A stretch of 64,000 nt of DNA from Coriaria nepalensis (lineage: Eukaryota; Streptophyta; Magnoliopsida; Cucurbitales; Coriariaceae): the NCBI GenBank assembly GCA_027186245.1, contig CP114489.1, forward strand, positions 3,789,501 through 3,853,500, given 5' to 3'. The notes below the pieces were generated by a model. The model did not search any database. It was not told the DNA's origin and saw only the letters and a program-made list of their open reading frames with translations. Position numbers and translations under genes: made by a program. How positions within the stretch are numbered: the first letter of the stretch is position 1; each line of letters begins with the position of its first letter. Below are positions 1 to 12,576 of the stretch, piece after piece.

Positions 1-1012
1 ACCGTCCTGTAGTTTTGGGTCAAGAAACTGAGCAAAAGGGACCTCAGGGGAGGATGGTGTGGTCAAGTAGGATGGTTCCGGAGGAGTGAAAGGGGCAGTT
101 GACGGTTCGGTTGTGAAGGTTGAGAAAACCGGTGGGGAAACCAACTGTGTTTCGTGAGCATATGGGCCAATAGCAAAAATCGAGGTGGGCCCACTAGGAG
201 AGTACATGTTAGCAGAAATGGAGAGTAGGCCTGTGGGGGATTGTGTAGCAGAAGGTGGCTCTGATTGAAGGAAAGAGGCAGGAGAAGAAGGTGGAGCGAT
301 AAATGGAAGTACTATGGTTGACGGTTGGATCAGATTTTCTGGCGCAGGATTATTATCACGTCCTGGAATTGTTGTATCTGGGATCAGGACAGCATGTCCA
401 ATCCGTTTCCGGTGTTTGGAATATCCAAAGCACCAGTAAATTCTCAACCAGCTACTCCATCTTCTTTTCTGGATTGACAGAAACATGAAACTACAGAATT
501 AAGCAGAAAATCTAACAACCAATATAAATTTTCCAGGCAGCTACATAATTTATAATTAGACAACTAAAAAGAATTCACTGACTACCATAAAGCATCACTT
601 AAGCTTTTCACAAAACGCACTTTTTGGTAGATTCATAATAATAACTCACTTCATTTCTAACCCGAATGGACCAGAAGTAGTTTATGATTATCATCACCTT
701 AACTAAGAAAGTCATCACCGCCACCAACTGAAAAAGAACTTTTCGAAAGAGTAACTATTTGTCAATGAAAAAACGCGTTAAACCAAAAAGGGTTTCCAAT
801 ATTCTTGTTTGAAATTTTCCCCCAAATTCATAAACGCGCAGTTCGCAATCGAATTAAACTCATCGATAAATTCTCAAAAAACTTTTTTTTAGAATTACCT
901 GAATCGTCGCTTGAGCTGTACGATTCTCAGCCATGGCGATGGCAGTGGCGGCAGCGTTTATAGTCTCGAAGGTGTTGTTTACAGTTCGGAAATCTGTACC
1001 GACGCCTCTCAT
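1..1012 (-). CDS. Hydroxyproline-rich glycoprotein family protein, 5' part (runs off the left edge)
   Basis: Two exons are visible: 899-1012 (38 codons from ATG at 1012) and 468 down to the edge (156 codons), with a GT-AG intron 469-898. Exon 1 contains FETINAAATAIAMAENR and exon 2 opens with KRRW...YWCFG and KRIGHAVLIP, followed by a Pro/Ser/Thr-rich stretch ending in TPSSPEVPFAQFL. This pattern belongs to a plant family annotated as hydroxyproline-rich glycoprotein family proteins (Arabidopsis At5g52430/At4g25620 type, from memory). Its biochemical role is unknown to me. No signal peptide is seen, so despite the name it need not be an extracellular HRGP. The C-terminal part and stop lie outside the window. 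Start choice rests on the only ATG in frame upstream of the conserved block. Confidence 0.85.
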
Positions 1013-2145
1013 CTCACTTCTTCTCGATCACGATTGAAAAAAACTAAAAATAAAAATACAGAAATGAAAAGAGGAAAAGTAAATCTTCTATCTCATATGC
1101 AACTCGAGATTTTCCTGGTGCAGATTTTGTCGGGAAAAGCGGGTTGAATGAATACGAGAATCTATAATTCCACTAGGCCTAATATATATATATATATAAA
1201 GAAGGAAGCTCCACAGCAAGATTGGTGAGCAAGAAAGTGAAGATTTTGAAAATGAAATTGGAAAAGAAAAAAAAAAAATTTATTAAGCAATCTTCTGTCC
1301 CACTTATATATATATATATTAAATGATATTTGTGTACGTAACGCTTTAGACGTCGAACACGGCAATGACTTGCTAAACGATGTAATTAACGAAGACCCGA
1401 AGATTAGGCTAATTTTGATAAATCGGATTAATTATGGCTGAAGTTACCGTTAATGCCCTCAATTTAATATCAAATGCATGATAAGGATGAGGGGGGTAGT
1501 TCTGTAAAAGCAGTCTGGAAGCAGGTATTTATTGCATTTATATTACAAATTATATAGTTTGTTGTCAAAGTGTGTGCACGTGTGCACATCCACTTCCCAA
1601 TTGCTTTCGTGTCCAATAGCAACTCCTCTACTGGACCCCACTCTTGCAATTTATCCTTTTATCCCCCCCTTTTCCCGCAACTCGTTTCCTCTGAAAACAA
1701 GGCATAAACAGGTTCGTGTACACAACTCAGTGTTGCAATTTCTTGGGACAATTTGCATGCAAAACCGGGGCAGGGGCAGGGGCAGGGGCAGTGTTGAGAT
1801 GATTAGCAACACAAACAAACAGACAAAAAGGGCGTTTAAGACATAAACATAGAGATTATAGTAGAAGTTGACGTGATTAAAATTAAATAGAGACAACATT
1901 TTCTTCACCGAAGAAAATTAGTTATAATGTAATAAAATAGTGATTAGAGAGAGTTTAATTAGCACGTGATGAAACTTGAAAAGGTTAAGTAAGGGAAGTT
2001 AACATACATTAGATTACATTACAAGTGACCAGACCAGCCTGACTTTGTCTCTTTAGTCAACGTTGTTAGGCCACCTATACAACACATTGGCACTAGAAAT
2101 ATCTCTTCTCATCTTTAAAAAATAGGAAAATAGGGGAAGAAGTAG
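1013..2145. other. Spacer between the HRGP gene and the tRNA gene
   Basis: Contains two TA-dinucleotide runs (about 1181-1198 and 1307-1318) and a GGGGCA array at 1767-1790. It should contain the promoter of the HRGP-family gene. No coding exon was recognised; open frames here are short and show no family motif. Confidence 0.5.
1767..1790 (+). repeat. GGGGCA x4 hexanucleotide array, potential G-quadruplex
   Basis: Four perfect GGGGCA units in tandem give four G4 runs separated by 2-nt CA loops, a textbook G-quadruplex-forming pattern. It lies about 750 bp upstream of the HRGP-family start codon, with the G-rich strand opposite to that gene's coding strand. Confidence 0.8.
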
Positions 2146-2150
2146 AAAAA
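2146..2150 (-). terminator. RNA polymerase III T-run terminator for tRNA-Thr
   Basis: Five T residues on the minus strand, 17 nt beyond the tRNA 3' end, fit a Pol III termination signal. Confidence 0.65.
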
Positions 2151-2167
2151 TATATATATTAGATCAA

Positions 2168-2239
2168 TGCCCTCACGCAGGATCGAACTACGGACCTCCA
2201 GTTTACAAGACTGGCGCTCTACCACTGAGCTATAAGGGC
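2168..2239 (-). tRNA. tRNA-Thr (anticodon UGU)
   Basis: A 72-nt cloverleaf on the minus strand. The acceptor stem GCCCTTA/TGAGGGC has one G-U pair. The D arm is GCTC-AGTGGTA-GAGC, the anticodon arm is CCAGT-CTTGTAA-ACTGG with TGT in the loop, the variable loop is 5 nt, and the T arm is CGTAG-TTCGATC-CTGCG. The discriminator base is A. There is no intron, and the CCA is not encoded, as expected for a nuclear gene. TGT reads ACA-type threonine codons. Confidence 0.93.
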
Positions 2240-2878
2240 TTTCGCATTTAGTTCTAACACTTACATAGAAAATAATATATAATCTAAATCTTGGTTTATT
2301 CCCAGGATAATTGAATGAAAGTAGATTTTTCTTTCCTGCCTTGTCCCCTCTTTGTAAGATGAAGGTGGAATTTAGAGGTCAAGTTGCATGGCATCCCCAT
2401 CTTAGATGATTAGGCTTTCCTTTCATTCTAATCTCTGCAATCAACTATGTATATATATATAAAGAAGATTCCACAATTATTATACAGCCTTGTATATTTT
2501 ATTGGCTGTCTTCATCTTCACATGTCATCCACTTTCACAAACACTGCATCCCAATATATCTCTTCACACATTTCTTTAATATCAAATCCTGAATCATCTA
2601 CAGATTTCTTCCACAAACATATATATATCAGGTTCAATAAGTTCAGTGATAAAATGAGTATATATATAATAACAAGTAAACACATTTTAAATCATAGTTG
2701 GGATTAATTTACAAACCACCAAGGAAAATACACAGAAGATTAGAAGGGTCATGAAATCTCTTTTTTTTTTTTTTTCACAAGCCCCTCAGTTTTTGTAAGT
2801 TTTCATTTTCCAGGGGATGGAATAATGTACAGACAAGACAGATAGATAAAGAAGCAGGTTCCATGTCTGGTCCTAATT
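2240..2878. other. Spacer / UBC gene 3' region
   Basis: AT-rich, with a T16-type homopolymer near 2761-2775. It probably includes the UBC 3' UTR (reading leftwards) and the upstream region of the tRNA. No further gene seen. Confidence 0.4.
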
Positions 2879-5046
2879 TTAAGGATCGGCTGTTCCCGCA
2901 ACTGCATCTTCATCGGACCCATAATCATCCTCACTCAGCTCTTCATCGCTCGATTTCTCTTCTGACGGAGCTTCAATGTCTTCTGGCTTCGCATATTTCT
3001 CACAAAATTCTGAAAATTTTTAGAATTACAGACTATAAAGCAATAATGCTATTGATCCTGGTATGAAATGGAATCATATACAAATGATGATAAGAAACCG
3101 GGTACTTTGTAGATGCTTATGCGTCCAAAGATATTTAGAAAAGGAGAGAAGATACAAACCTGGGTTGAGATATAACCCAATAATTATAAACACTGTTCTT
3201 TGGTTTCAAAGGCTTATATGATTAGGATGAGAGGCCTTTAACAAAAGAACGAAAACAGAGTTCTTTTGAAAAAGGTCAACAAGAAAATTCAATGACTTCC
3301 TCTTGCACTCGACAGGAATAGAAGTGAAGTACACGTATGGCCAATTCTAAAGGTAGAAAACTAAGAAAATGAGGTAAAACTAGAAATTGAACACTGTATT
3401 CGAGTTAGATTGTAGGTAAACTACATTTTTCAACTAATATCATTTTGGAACTGAGTTTGGGACATATTGGAGGAGTTTAGGCCCAAATTGGAGTTTGAAA
3501 TGATTTTCCAAAAGCAAGCAAGTCCCCAAGTAGAGATAGCACCAAAATTTCCAAAGTGAAGCAAAAATAGATTATTGTTCACTTGTATCAACAAACAAAA
3601 CTACTCACATTTCTAAACCAAAAGGTTATGTCACTCAACCAGAAATAAACTCCAATGGAGATGCTAACTATTGAAGCAAGTGAAAACTATTTACCTTTCA
3701 CTTTTTGTTCATAATAAGCACGGTCCCGCATCATTAAAGCGGCAGCTTCTCCGTTCAGAGGATCAGATGGGTTTGGGTACAGTAGGAGCTGGGGCAGGAA
3801 CACTTCAAATACATTAACCAGGTCTGAAAACAAGTAGAAAAGTATAATAATTTGGTAAAGCAGAAAAGAAACAAGTTATTTAATGAAATGTTAGGAGAAG
3901 AAGTAATGCGGTAATGTACCAAACATGGGGCTCCAAGTCTGGTTGATAACATCTAAACAAACCGACCCAGACCTGAGACTCAAAAAAAAAAAAAAAAAAA
4001 AAATTCTGAATTGGACAGAATTTAGATAAAGATTTGATTTTATATTTTTCTTGCCTCACAATCTCTGTTCATCAGACAGAAAGTGAGTTGTTACAAAATA
4101 AGTTAAAACAGCCAAGTATGAGTTTTCAAAAAACTCACATCTCATCTACATTTGGATGGTAGATTTTGTTGACAAAGCCAATAGATGGAGATTTATAAGG
4201 ATAAGCATCTGGTAATTCCACCCTAATCCTCCATAAACCTCCTTGATACGGGCCTTCAAAATTCCAGACAAAGAACAAAAAAGATTTAAAAATTGATTAA
4301 ACTTACTATGCATAAACACCCACGATTAATAATGAACAAGGAAAGAGGAATCAAGTTTAGTTACCAGAGATTGTTACTAAAAATCAACAAACTTGTGCAT
4401 CCCCAATCAACAAATAAAATGAATATAATCAAACAAAATTGTTCCCCATCCAGAAAACTAAAAATATATATAATCAATAGGGTTCAGTTCAAGAACGTAT
4501 CCAAGTGAATTTAGGTCAGAAATATAACATGTGTTCAGCAGGAAGTGGATGCCTATCCATAAAAGGAGTAAATCTAAAACCCAGAAAAATTTCACATGGT
4601 CAAACGAAACCACCCAATAAAGTAATAAGAAATAATAAACAGACAAACCCCCATAAAGGGAAGTATGAAATTTGTTTTCTCTTGTTGGTTTTTTTTTTTT
4701 TTTTTTATAAATAAAAATAAAAAAGAGAAGAAAAAACTCAATACAGTGATTATTAGTGTGGATGATAAAAGTACAAATAAAAGATCAGATATGGGTATGA
4801 AAGATTTGCTTACTGTCTTTGGGTCCATGGAAATCAACATAGAACTCTTGCATACTATCATTAATCATCTCCACCTTGTAATCACTCATCATCCTGTTCA
4901 TAATTCATACCAGTAAGACAAAAAGAAATAAAATATAAAATAAAAAGAAAGATAAAAAACTGAAAAGCAGAAACATAAATTGAATCAAGAGACGGAAGTT
5001 ACAATTTCATCAAATCCATCTCTCGGCGTTTGCTTGGTGAAGACAT
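2879..5046 (-). CDS. UBC5: Ubiquitin-conjugating enzyme E2, UBC4/5/6 group (UBE2H-like), 183 aa
   Basis: Six exons: 5003-5046, 4814-4893, 4139-4253, 3920-3972, 3695-3823 and 2879-3009. All junctions are GT-AG and the joined length is exactly 552 nt. The protein starts [15 protein letters not shown] and carries the E2 fold with the HPN motif (IYHPNVDE) and catalytic Cys85 in [15 protein letters not shown]. It ends in an acidic tail ([18 protein letters not shown]). It accepts ubiquitin from E1 as a thioester and passes it to substrates with E3 help. The acidic tail and SPSKRREMD start define the plant UBC4/5/6 group, homologous to human UBE2H and yeast Ubc8. The length equals the family norm and no lesions are seen. 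Which of UBC4, 5 or 6 is the true orthologue cannot be decided here; the symbol marks the group. Confidence 0.95.
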
Positions 5047-7929
5047 CTTTTTGTTGATTTTTTTGTTCTTCCTTTCTGGTTCGGCGAGAGAGAGAAGGTA
5101 AGAAGAAGAAATAAGCTTTGTAGAGAGATAAAGAGAGATGCAAAAGCGGTTCAGACAAGAAGGGAATGGTTCGAGAGGAATATTTCTATGCACAGACACA
5201 CCATTTTTTACCCTCCAATTATGTTTTAAATTATGTCTTAAATTATTTTTAAAATTATGTTTTAATCCAATTGTTTTTACTTTAAAAAAAAAATAAAATT
5301 GAAATATCAAAAAAGTGAATTCATTGTATTATGTGAACAGATAAGATGAGGAATGCATTTTTTTGTTGGCATGTTATGATATATCAACAAAGTTTCCACC
5401 TTTTGTTTAATAAGTAAATTTGGGTTTTCTTCTTTGAAATAATGACTAGGTGGTTGAGTTGTAATTGCATTTGGCTTAGAAAAGTTTATAGTACTAGACT
5501 GGCTACTACCTTTTTAGGTGCCCCTTGGCCCATAGGTATATATTATATTATTAGGGTTAATTATTTTATAAATTTTTTTATGTAATTTTTTTTTATCAAT
5601 TTTTTATTTTATAATTGTTTAAATTGAATTTTTTAATTTCTTCTTGGGCAAATTTATTAACGTTGATAAAATATGTTATATCATTAAAAAAATTATTTTT
5701 TTTTCTCTATTGATTTCTTATTATATTGTATAATCCAAATTTTCATTTTTTATTTTTGGAAAAATAAAAAAATTAGAACAAAAAAAATAAATATGAATCC
5801 CAATCTGGTTTCTTATTAAAAAAATCAAAATGATCTAATTTTTTTGTTAGAAATCAATAAAACAGTCTAATCTCTTTTTAAGGTATCAAAATTGAATCGG
5901 TCTAATTCTTTGTGAGGAACCTAGTCTAGTCAATTCAATCATTCACAAAGAAAAAAATTCAATCAGATTTCTCACGAAGAATCAGACCAATTCGATTTAG
6001 ATACTTTGTGGAGAGAATGAATCGTTTCGATCGAGAAAATCTTCATTCATTTTTTTATGAGAAATTGGATCATATTTTATTTTTTATTAATTTTTTCATT
6101 TTTTTCTAAAAATTTTTTTAAAAATGGATTATAAAGTATAATAAGTAATTAATAAGGGATAAAAGTAGAAAAAATAAAAAGAATAATAATAAATATATAT
6201 TTTTAGCATATTTGTCAAAAAATTAATCAAAATAACTAAAAAGTCTAATTTAAATAATATATGAACTAAAAAGTTGGATAAAAATTAATAAAAAATAATT
6301 TCATAAAAATCGCAATATAAAAAAAAAACTAAAAATATAATTAACCCAATTTATATTACATAAAAGTATTATTTTACGTTACATAATTTTACTTTTCTCT
6401 TTTCTTTTTTTCTTTTATGTTTTTCAGTAAAATAATAATTTCAATTTAATATAGATAACTGAATATAGATTATAGTTACAAATTAAATCAAATGTTATCA
6501 TATTCTCGTATAATAATAGATAATATGATATATAAAAATAATATCTAATTAGTTATTAAATTTTTTTAAGTTAACTTAACTTTAACTAACTATTATTTAT
6601 TTATATATATATATATATATATTATATTTTTAAATTTTAACTAATCACTTTATAAATATCATAAATAGAAGCATAAATACAATAGGAAGATTTTGATAGA
6701 CAAGGCAATGTAATGTTGATATAATTAGAAAACACCCAACTTGAATCGGTGGCATGATTTGAGGAAGATTCATTCCCTATAAAAAGGAGAGAGGGAAAAT
6801 AAAAATAATTTGAAGAATCATGTAGCAAATTCCAAAGTTAAGTTAAATATAGTAATTGTGGTGATACTTAAACAAAATTTATTTATATTATTAAAAAAAT
6901 ATAACTAATATATATTTTTATATATTTAATTAATATGATATCAATATTTTATTTGTTTTGATTTATCAGCTTATATCATATTCATATAAAATATGTTTGA
7001 ACTCAAAAAAAAAAAAATAAAAAAAAAATAAAAATCATTGATATATAATATTCAAAATAAATGGATAAAAAAGTAAACTTTAAAATACATAGCATTTGGA
7101 CATCAAGAGTGTTACTTTTAAATTTTACCTTATTTAAAAAAGAGTCAGGGGAGGGGGGAACTATTAATTTAAGCCTATATTTCTAGGAATAATAATATAA
7201 ATTAGTCAATAATTTGTCAAAAATATTTTTTTAATCTCATATTTCTAGAAACTTGTGATGAAAAAGTAAACTATTGAATGCTCCAGAAGTATGATGTAGA
7301 TTCTCGATCGGAGAGAGTCAAAAATAGAAAACAATTGCACTTATTAGGGTTTATGCGACTCATGATTGATTATACTTGGTTCTACCCATCACGCAATCTT
7401 TCCTTATTTATATTTTAATACATTGCAAGATGCAAATAATGTGACAATATCTTCAACTTGAGATAGGTTATGATCAATCATCACGTAAAGCTGAATACTT
7501 TCTTTGATTGTACATATGTAGTGAACATGCGAGGTGCCGTGTAAGAGATCGTGTATAGTGTATACGAGGTATCTACACAAATTGTGTGTATTTGGTGCTT
7601 TTCTTGTTCACTCTTCAGATTTTAGAAGCAATCATATGAGAGGGCACCCCCAACATTGACAGAAGAAAGAAAAAGAAGCAGCCTCAACTTTGAACACAAA
7701 CCATTGTAAATTTGTACATGATAACATATCCTCTCATACTACAAAGTGAAAACATTTACAATGCAAACTCTCCTATCATCATCATCATTATTAGTGATCT
7801 ACCAATCTAAATTTGGTATTGCCAAAGAAAAAAAAAAATTGCAACACAAAGAGAGAGTTGTGGGGACTCAAAACCCGACGCTCTCCTCTCACGTTCATTG
7901 GATACACCAGATGCGCATAACAATTTTCT
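5047..7929. other. AT-rich spacer between the UBC and ARID-ELM2 genes
   Basis: Holds the long-inverted-repeat element at 5553-6351 (listed separately), a TA run near 6603-6621, and otherwise A/T homopolymer-rich DNA with no recognisable exon. The last part (7600-7929) is probably the 3' UTR of the ARID gene. Confidence 0.5.
5553..6351. mobile_element. Non-autonomous long-inverted-repeat element, copy A
   Basis: The ends begin GGGTTAATTAT and end in its inverse (ATAATTAACCC). Both arms contain matching AT-rich blocks, for example TAAAATATGTTATATCATT followed by TTTTTTCTCTATTGATTTCTTATTA and a TATAATCCA tract, with counterparts reversed near 6120-6200. The interior carries GATC/GATT-rich segments (AATCGGTCTAATTC, TCACGAAGAATCAGACC) that recur in the elements near 24.2-25.2 and 38.4-39.1 kb. 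No coding capacity. Target-site duplication not convincing. Confidence 0.55.
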
Positions 7930-10128
7930 CTACTCCAAATCTGTGCATTGCTTGTTCACTAAACATACAACGAAATTGGACTCACCACCAGCAAGTCTAA
8001 CCGCCTCTTCCCCAAAACTACCAAAAGATCCAAACTCCGATTCATCATCATCACTGTCTACATCTTTTGGCGTCACGCGATTCTGATAAGCTCTCCGCCT
8101 TACAAGAACCACATTGAAGTAGTAGCTCACCAAGTCTTCCCTTGTTTTCATTGGAAACAACTTAAATGCATCATCCCAAAAGCACTTATTCTGTGAGGGA
8201 AGATTACATCTCATCAAATCCTTAAACCTCTTCTCCTCTTCATCACTCCACTGAAGTGAAACAACCTCTCCCATCTGATCAAATCTCCAACGATAAAAGA
8301 CTGGACCCAGCTCGAGCTTCAGTCTCATCTTCTCTTCAGCAATGTGAAATCTAACACATTCCACAGACCCCAGAAGTTGACAATTGCATGGATATCTTCT
8401 TCCTTGTCCAATAAGGTAGAATTCCATTAAAAAATCATGCTTTCCACCTTCCAAAGGCCAGACCTTTGTCCCGAGCCATTTAGAGTCGCTCTCAAAAACG
8501 AAACCATTCCATTCCGGGACAATAGCTTGAAATTCGGGTCCCACAGAAACTTCCTTTTCGACAGATTCTTCCTCGAAAGGGCTAACCATTGTTGTCTTTG
8601 GAGCTGGTGAATCGGCATTTGATGGTACTTTCTTATTCTGGTCCTTCTCCACCTCTGTTTTGGGATTGCTTGGTTTACATTGAGTGGCTGGACAAGAATT
8701 GCTACAAGAGCATAAATGTGGTTTCACTAAAGTGAGAAGTCTCTTGCTACATCTTGACCTTTCTATAGACCGATGATTGTTATCAATATCATCCTCGTAC
8801 ATGGATGGATGCATTTTTAGCTTATTCTGCAAGTTCATAGTTCAGGCCAAGATCCGTACTTCAAAATTCGGAAAAAATCACTTTTAATTTCAGAGTTCAC
8901 ACAAGTAGAACCAATTCAAAATGGGCAAATCTGCAATCACTATGGCTAGCTACTTCATTCAGAAAACGGGTTTTGATTCCGGATTAAAAGCTCTAAGATA
9001 AGATATAAGACATGCATACTCTTAGTGCTTCTACATACCATAGCACAAAAAAACAGAATCATATATTGAAAGCTGACTAAAACCATGGCATTAATATCCT
9101 AAGTACAGCAAGCAACAAAATCCCAAGCCATGGTCTAAAGCCAGGCAGGAGAAAACTAGTATATATCAAATACCAAGAATAGATATATCATATCATACAT
9201 GACAAATTTACAAAACTACCTGCAAGGGAGACTCTTCACTGATTGCCTTGATATGGTTTCTTCGCAACAGTGCATTCTTTATACTGATTAACTGAACCCA
9301 GAACTCCCTGTTGCCTCGGTAATCTTTCCACATAGACGGCCCTGGAATCATCCCAATTGAAGGATCGTCTGGATTCTTCGCAACCTGAGTCACCCAATTC
9401 ACCATTCCCAATAAAGATTCTCTCTTTCTTTTACGTGATTCAACATTTTTCATGCTAGCAATGGGTTCTGCTTCAGTGCTATCACAAATGTTCTCCTCCT
9501 CATCATCATCTTCAAGACTTCTCTCTTCATAACAACCATTCTGGCATTTCTCGCCCTCTTCATCCATTCTAAATTCATTAGATTCTGTTAACGGAAAATT
9601 TGATTCATTTTCAACAAGGTCAATGCAGTTCCCATAATCCTTGTCCGAATTCAATTCGAGAAGTCTATCAAATAACAAATCTCTGAGCTCTGTTGCTAAT
9701 CCTAATGTCTCATTCCCTTGTTCATTTTCTACTCTCCTATCAATGTAGTTCTCCCTTAACCACTTTGCCCACTCACTCAAATACTTGCAACAAATCAATT
9801 TCACCGAAGCCGATAAGCCATGATCCAAACCCAACTCCTCAGTCACTAAAGACCACAACCCTTTTTCCGAAACCTCCTCAAAACCCCCTCTATCTCTTAC
9901 ACCCAGCATCAATTTGAACAAATCAATAGACCCTTTATCACCAAGCGTTACAGGTATAGGCCTAACAATGCCCCTCGACTCAATTTCTTTCAGAAAAACC
10001 GAAAGAAGTTGATCGAACGAGGAACGGAGTTTAAGTTTGTATTCATCACGAGCTTCATTGATAATGACACCATCTTTCACCAAATGCGAGCTAGTATTGT
10101 CAAGGCAATCTAAAGACCCTAAACCCAT
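7930..10128 (-). CDS. ARID/BRIGHT DNA-binding and ELM2 domain protein, 601 aa
   Basis: Two exons: 9220-10128 (303 codons) and 7930-8826 (298 codons plus stop), intron 8827-9219. Residues about 35-125 form an ARID domain (FDQLLSVFLKEIESRG...RGGFEEVSEKGLW), which binds AT-rich DNA. An acidic linker and a basic SRKRKRES patch follow. Residues about 395-425 match ELM2 (FQAIVPEWNGF...WLGTKVWPLEGGK), and about 494-545 form a SANT/Myb-like helix region (LQWSDEEEKRFKDLM...YYFNVVLVRRR). This ARID-ELM2-SANT architecture is that of the plant ARID proteins annotated as AT-rich interactive domain-containing protein 2, nuclear factors tied to histone-deacetylase and chromatin complexes. The frame is clean. 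KMHPSMYED just after the splice is a strongly conserved family landmark, supporting the junction. Confidence 0.92.
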
Positions 10129-10225
10129 TTGAAAAAATTGAATATCCGAGCAAGTCCACCATTGAATAGAATTTTACAGTGAGATAGTCAAATCGAGCCG
10201 ATAAAGTTCTCGTGGTTAATAAGTA

Positions 10226-10228
<3 letters not shown>

Positions 10229-10256
<28 letters not shown>
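10229..10256 (-). repeat. (GA/CT)14 microsatellite upstream of the ARID-ELM2 gene
   Basis: Twenty-eight bases of perfect GA (CT on the gene strand), about 100 bp 5' of the ARID start codon. It is likely in its leader or proximal promoter. CT/GA tracts in plant leaders are potential BPC (GAGA-binding) sites. Confidence 0.8.
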
Positions 10257-10259
<3 letters not shown>

Positions 10260-12576
10260 TTCGTGTTAAGCTAAGAGGAATTGTACCTTATTTGTGGGTA
10301 TTGGGCCTTGTTCTCTTCTCCAACACGGTTCGTGTAAATCCGCGAAATGGAACGCAGAGAGAGAGATGCGGAGGCCGACACTAGACAGGGAGAAAAAAAA
10401 AAGAAAAGAGGGATGCGTTATTTAGGAATTAAGACAGCCTCCAATACGACGGTCGGGAACTTTGGAAGGTCGTTTAGTGGGAACCAGCTGAAGATGCTGA
10501 TTTATGGTTATGTAGACCAGACCGTAGGGAAATTAACAATGTCAGTTTAGGAGGACTGCTACTTGGGAGGATAACCTGAACCCTAGTTGTTCATAAACTT
10601 CTTAATTCACAGAGCCAAGACCGAGCAGCGTACGTTTCCTGCATATTGTATGTAATCGAGGGAAATAAACTGAGAAGGGACCCGATCATTAAAGATTGAA
10701 ATTGATTGGTTTATGATAATTATATATATAATTATACATGAAACGTTAAAATTTTTCTCCTAATTAAATCCCCTTTTATAACAATTATATTTATATATAT
10801 ATATATATATAAATACGAGTATGAGATATTTTTCTTTTTTCCCACAGTGGAATAGGAAATGTTAAAACCTTCTCGAGTCTCGTATTCATATATGAAAATT
10901 GCGAAAAAGATTTAATTATTCTTTTGCAAAGGCCATGACGACGAGTAGGAGCATTATTCAAATAATCCTTTTAATTAGATACTAAATTGACAATTAATAA
11001 AATTAACATTTATTTAGAATAATATATTTTACTCATATTTTGTCCTTGTGAATGGACAAATTAGAATATATAAAAATTAAAATGGACAAAAATATTTTTT
11101 TAATCAAATTTTAAGGATTCATTTATAAGAATTTAATAATTTTAGTTTAAAATTTTAATTTTAACAAATTTGAGAACGGGCAATGTCCCATCTCCAACTC
11201 CTAGAAGTGGTAATTCTTGTTGCCATGATTCGGTACGGCACGAATTATGTCACGTTGTGTCCGACCTGTAAACTAATTTTTTTAACAATCTCATTTTTTT
11301 AATTAAATATTTAGAAATCAGACTCAATCATTATTCACTTTTCACAAAAGCTAATAGAATAGCAGTTATGATATTCGTCATGTCAAAATAAATTAAAAAT
11401 TATAATATTTGACGAGTCGATGGAGTTTTCGACCCGTCAAGTAAATAAAAAGTTTTGAGTCGATAAGACCTTCGACCCGTCGAGTATCATAACTACTAAT
11501 TTACTCGACGGCTAGATAAAGCTTTCGATCTGTTAAGTATCATAACTAATAATCTATAAATTAAGTAATAATTAAATCTAATTACAAAAATTTATTGGTT
11601 ATATATTAGAAGTTAGTACCATTAGAACAATTAAATTATTTTACTGCACATTATAAAATAAATAAATATTCATTCCTAATAATTATTATTTAATAAATTA
11701 AAATTTTGAATAATTAATAATTAAAATTATAAATAAACAATTATTATTTAATAAATTAAAATTATAAATAAACGATAAAAAATATTACTTAATCAAATAA
11801 AATCTTTATATTAATCCAAATATTTCAACATACAAATGATTTCCAAAAAAAAAAAAAAACTTTTGGATTAAGAGGCCTTTTTTGGTCTGTGCCTCGCACG
11901 AGCCCAAATGAACTATGCCGGCACATAATATCCGTGCCGGCCTATGTGCCCACATAATTGGGCACAACACAACTTGGTACGACTAACCCATGCCGTGCTT
12001 TTATCGTATCGTACCATACCATACATGCTCGTGCCGGCTCGGCCCATTAAACTATAGTTGAGGATAGACCTCAATAGAACTTCAGCTCCAGTAACATTTT
12101 GACATGATTTTAGAATGAAACCTCAAAGTTTTAGCTTTCTCATAAAAGGTAGAAATACCGATACGAATTATTACTTTGATACCTGTAATATAATCGGAAT
12201 CATCCAAGTATGATTGATGAATGAAATGGTTAAGTGAAGTGGATTAGTACTTGATTGATTCTATCTAATAAGCACCCTAAATGAATCTCTCTAATTGAAT
12301 CATTCCAGTCTATTTACATTTTTTCTTTTCCTAAGTAAGACATCCTTTTTTTTTTCCCCTTTCCTTGTTCCAAAGTTCTGAAGAAATAGAGACATAGAGG
12401 TGTCCCATTTTGAAAAAGGTACAACTCTTCATAAAACAACTGCTCTCTCTCTCTCTCTCTCTACCTATAGAGAGAACACTGAATTCAAAAAAAAAAAAAA
12501 AACACTCACGCAGTTCACACACCTTTTCCCTTTAAGCTATACTTCAAACATCAAAAGAAGACTGAGTTTCTGACTG
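10257..12576. other. Spacer with degenerate repeat DNA
   Basis: The segment 11200-12055 is repeat-like: it begins with a GGTACGGCACGAATTATG tract and ends with GC-rich GTGCCGG/GCTCGTGCCGGCTCGGCCC tracts. Inside are three diverged copies of a TCGACCCGTCAAGTA-type motif (11410-11540) and AT-rich duplications (11690-11775). Such GCACGG-rich ends are common in decayed plant DNA transposons, but I cannot assign a family. No gene recognised. 12300-12576 is the RING gene 3' region, with a CT run at 12441-12462. Confidence 0.4.

Noticed and set aside
1532..1846. 104-codon plus-strand frame containing Gly-Arg repeats
   Set aside because: The Gly-Arg run comes from the GGGGCA array; no homology or gene structure recognised.
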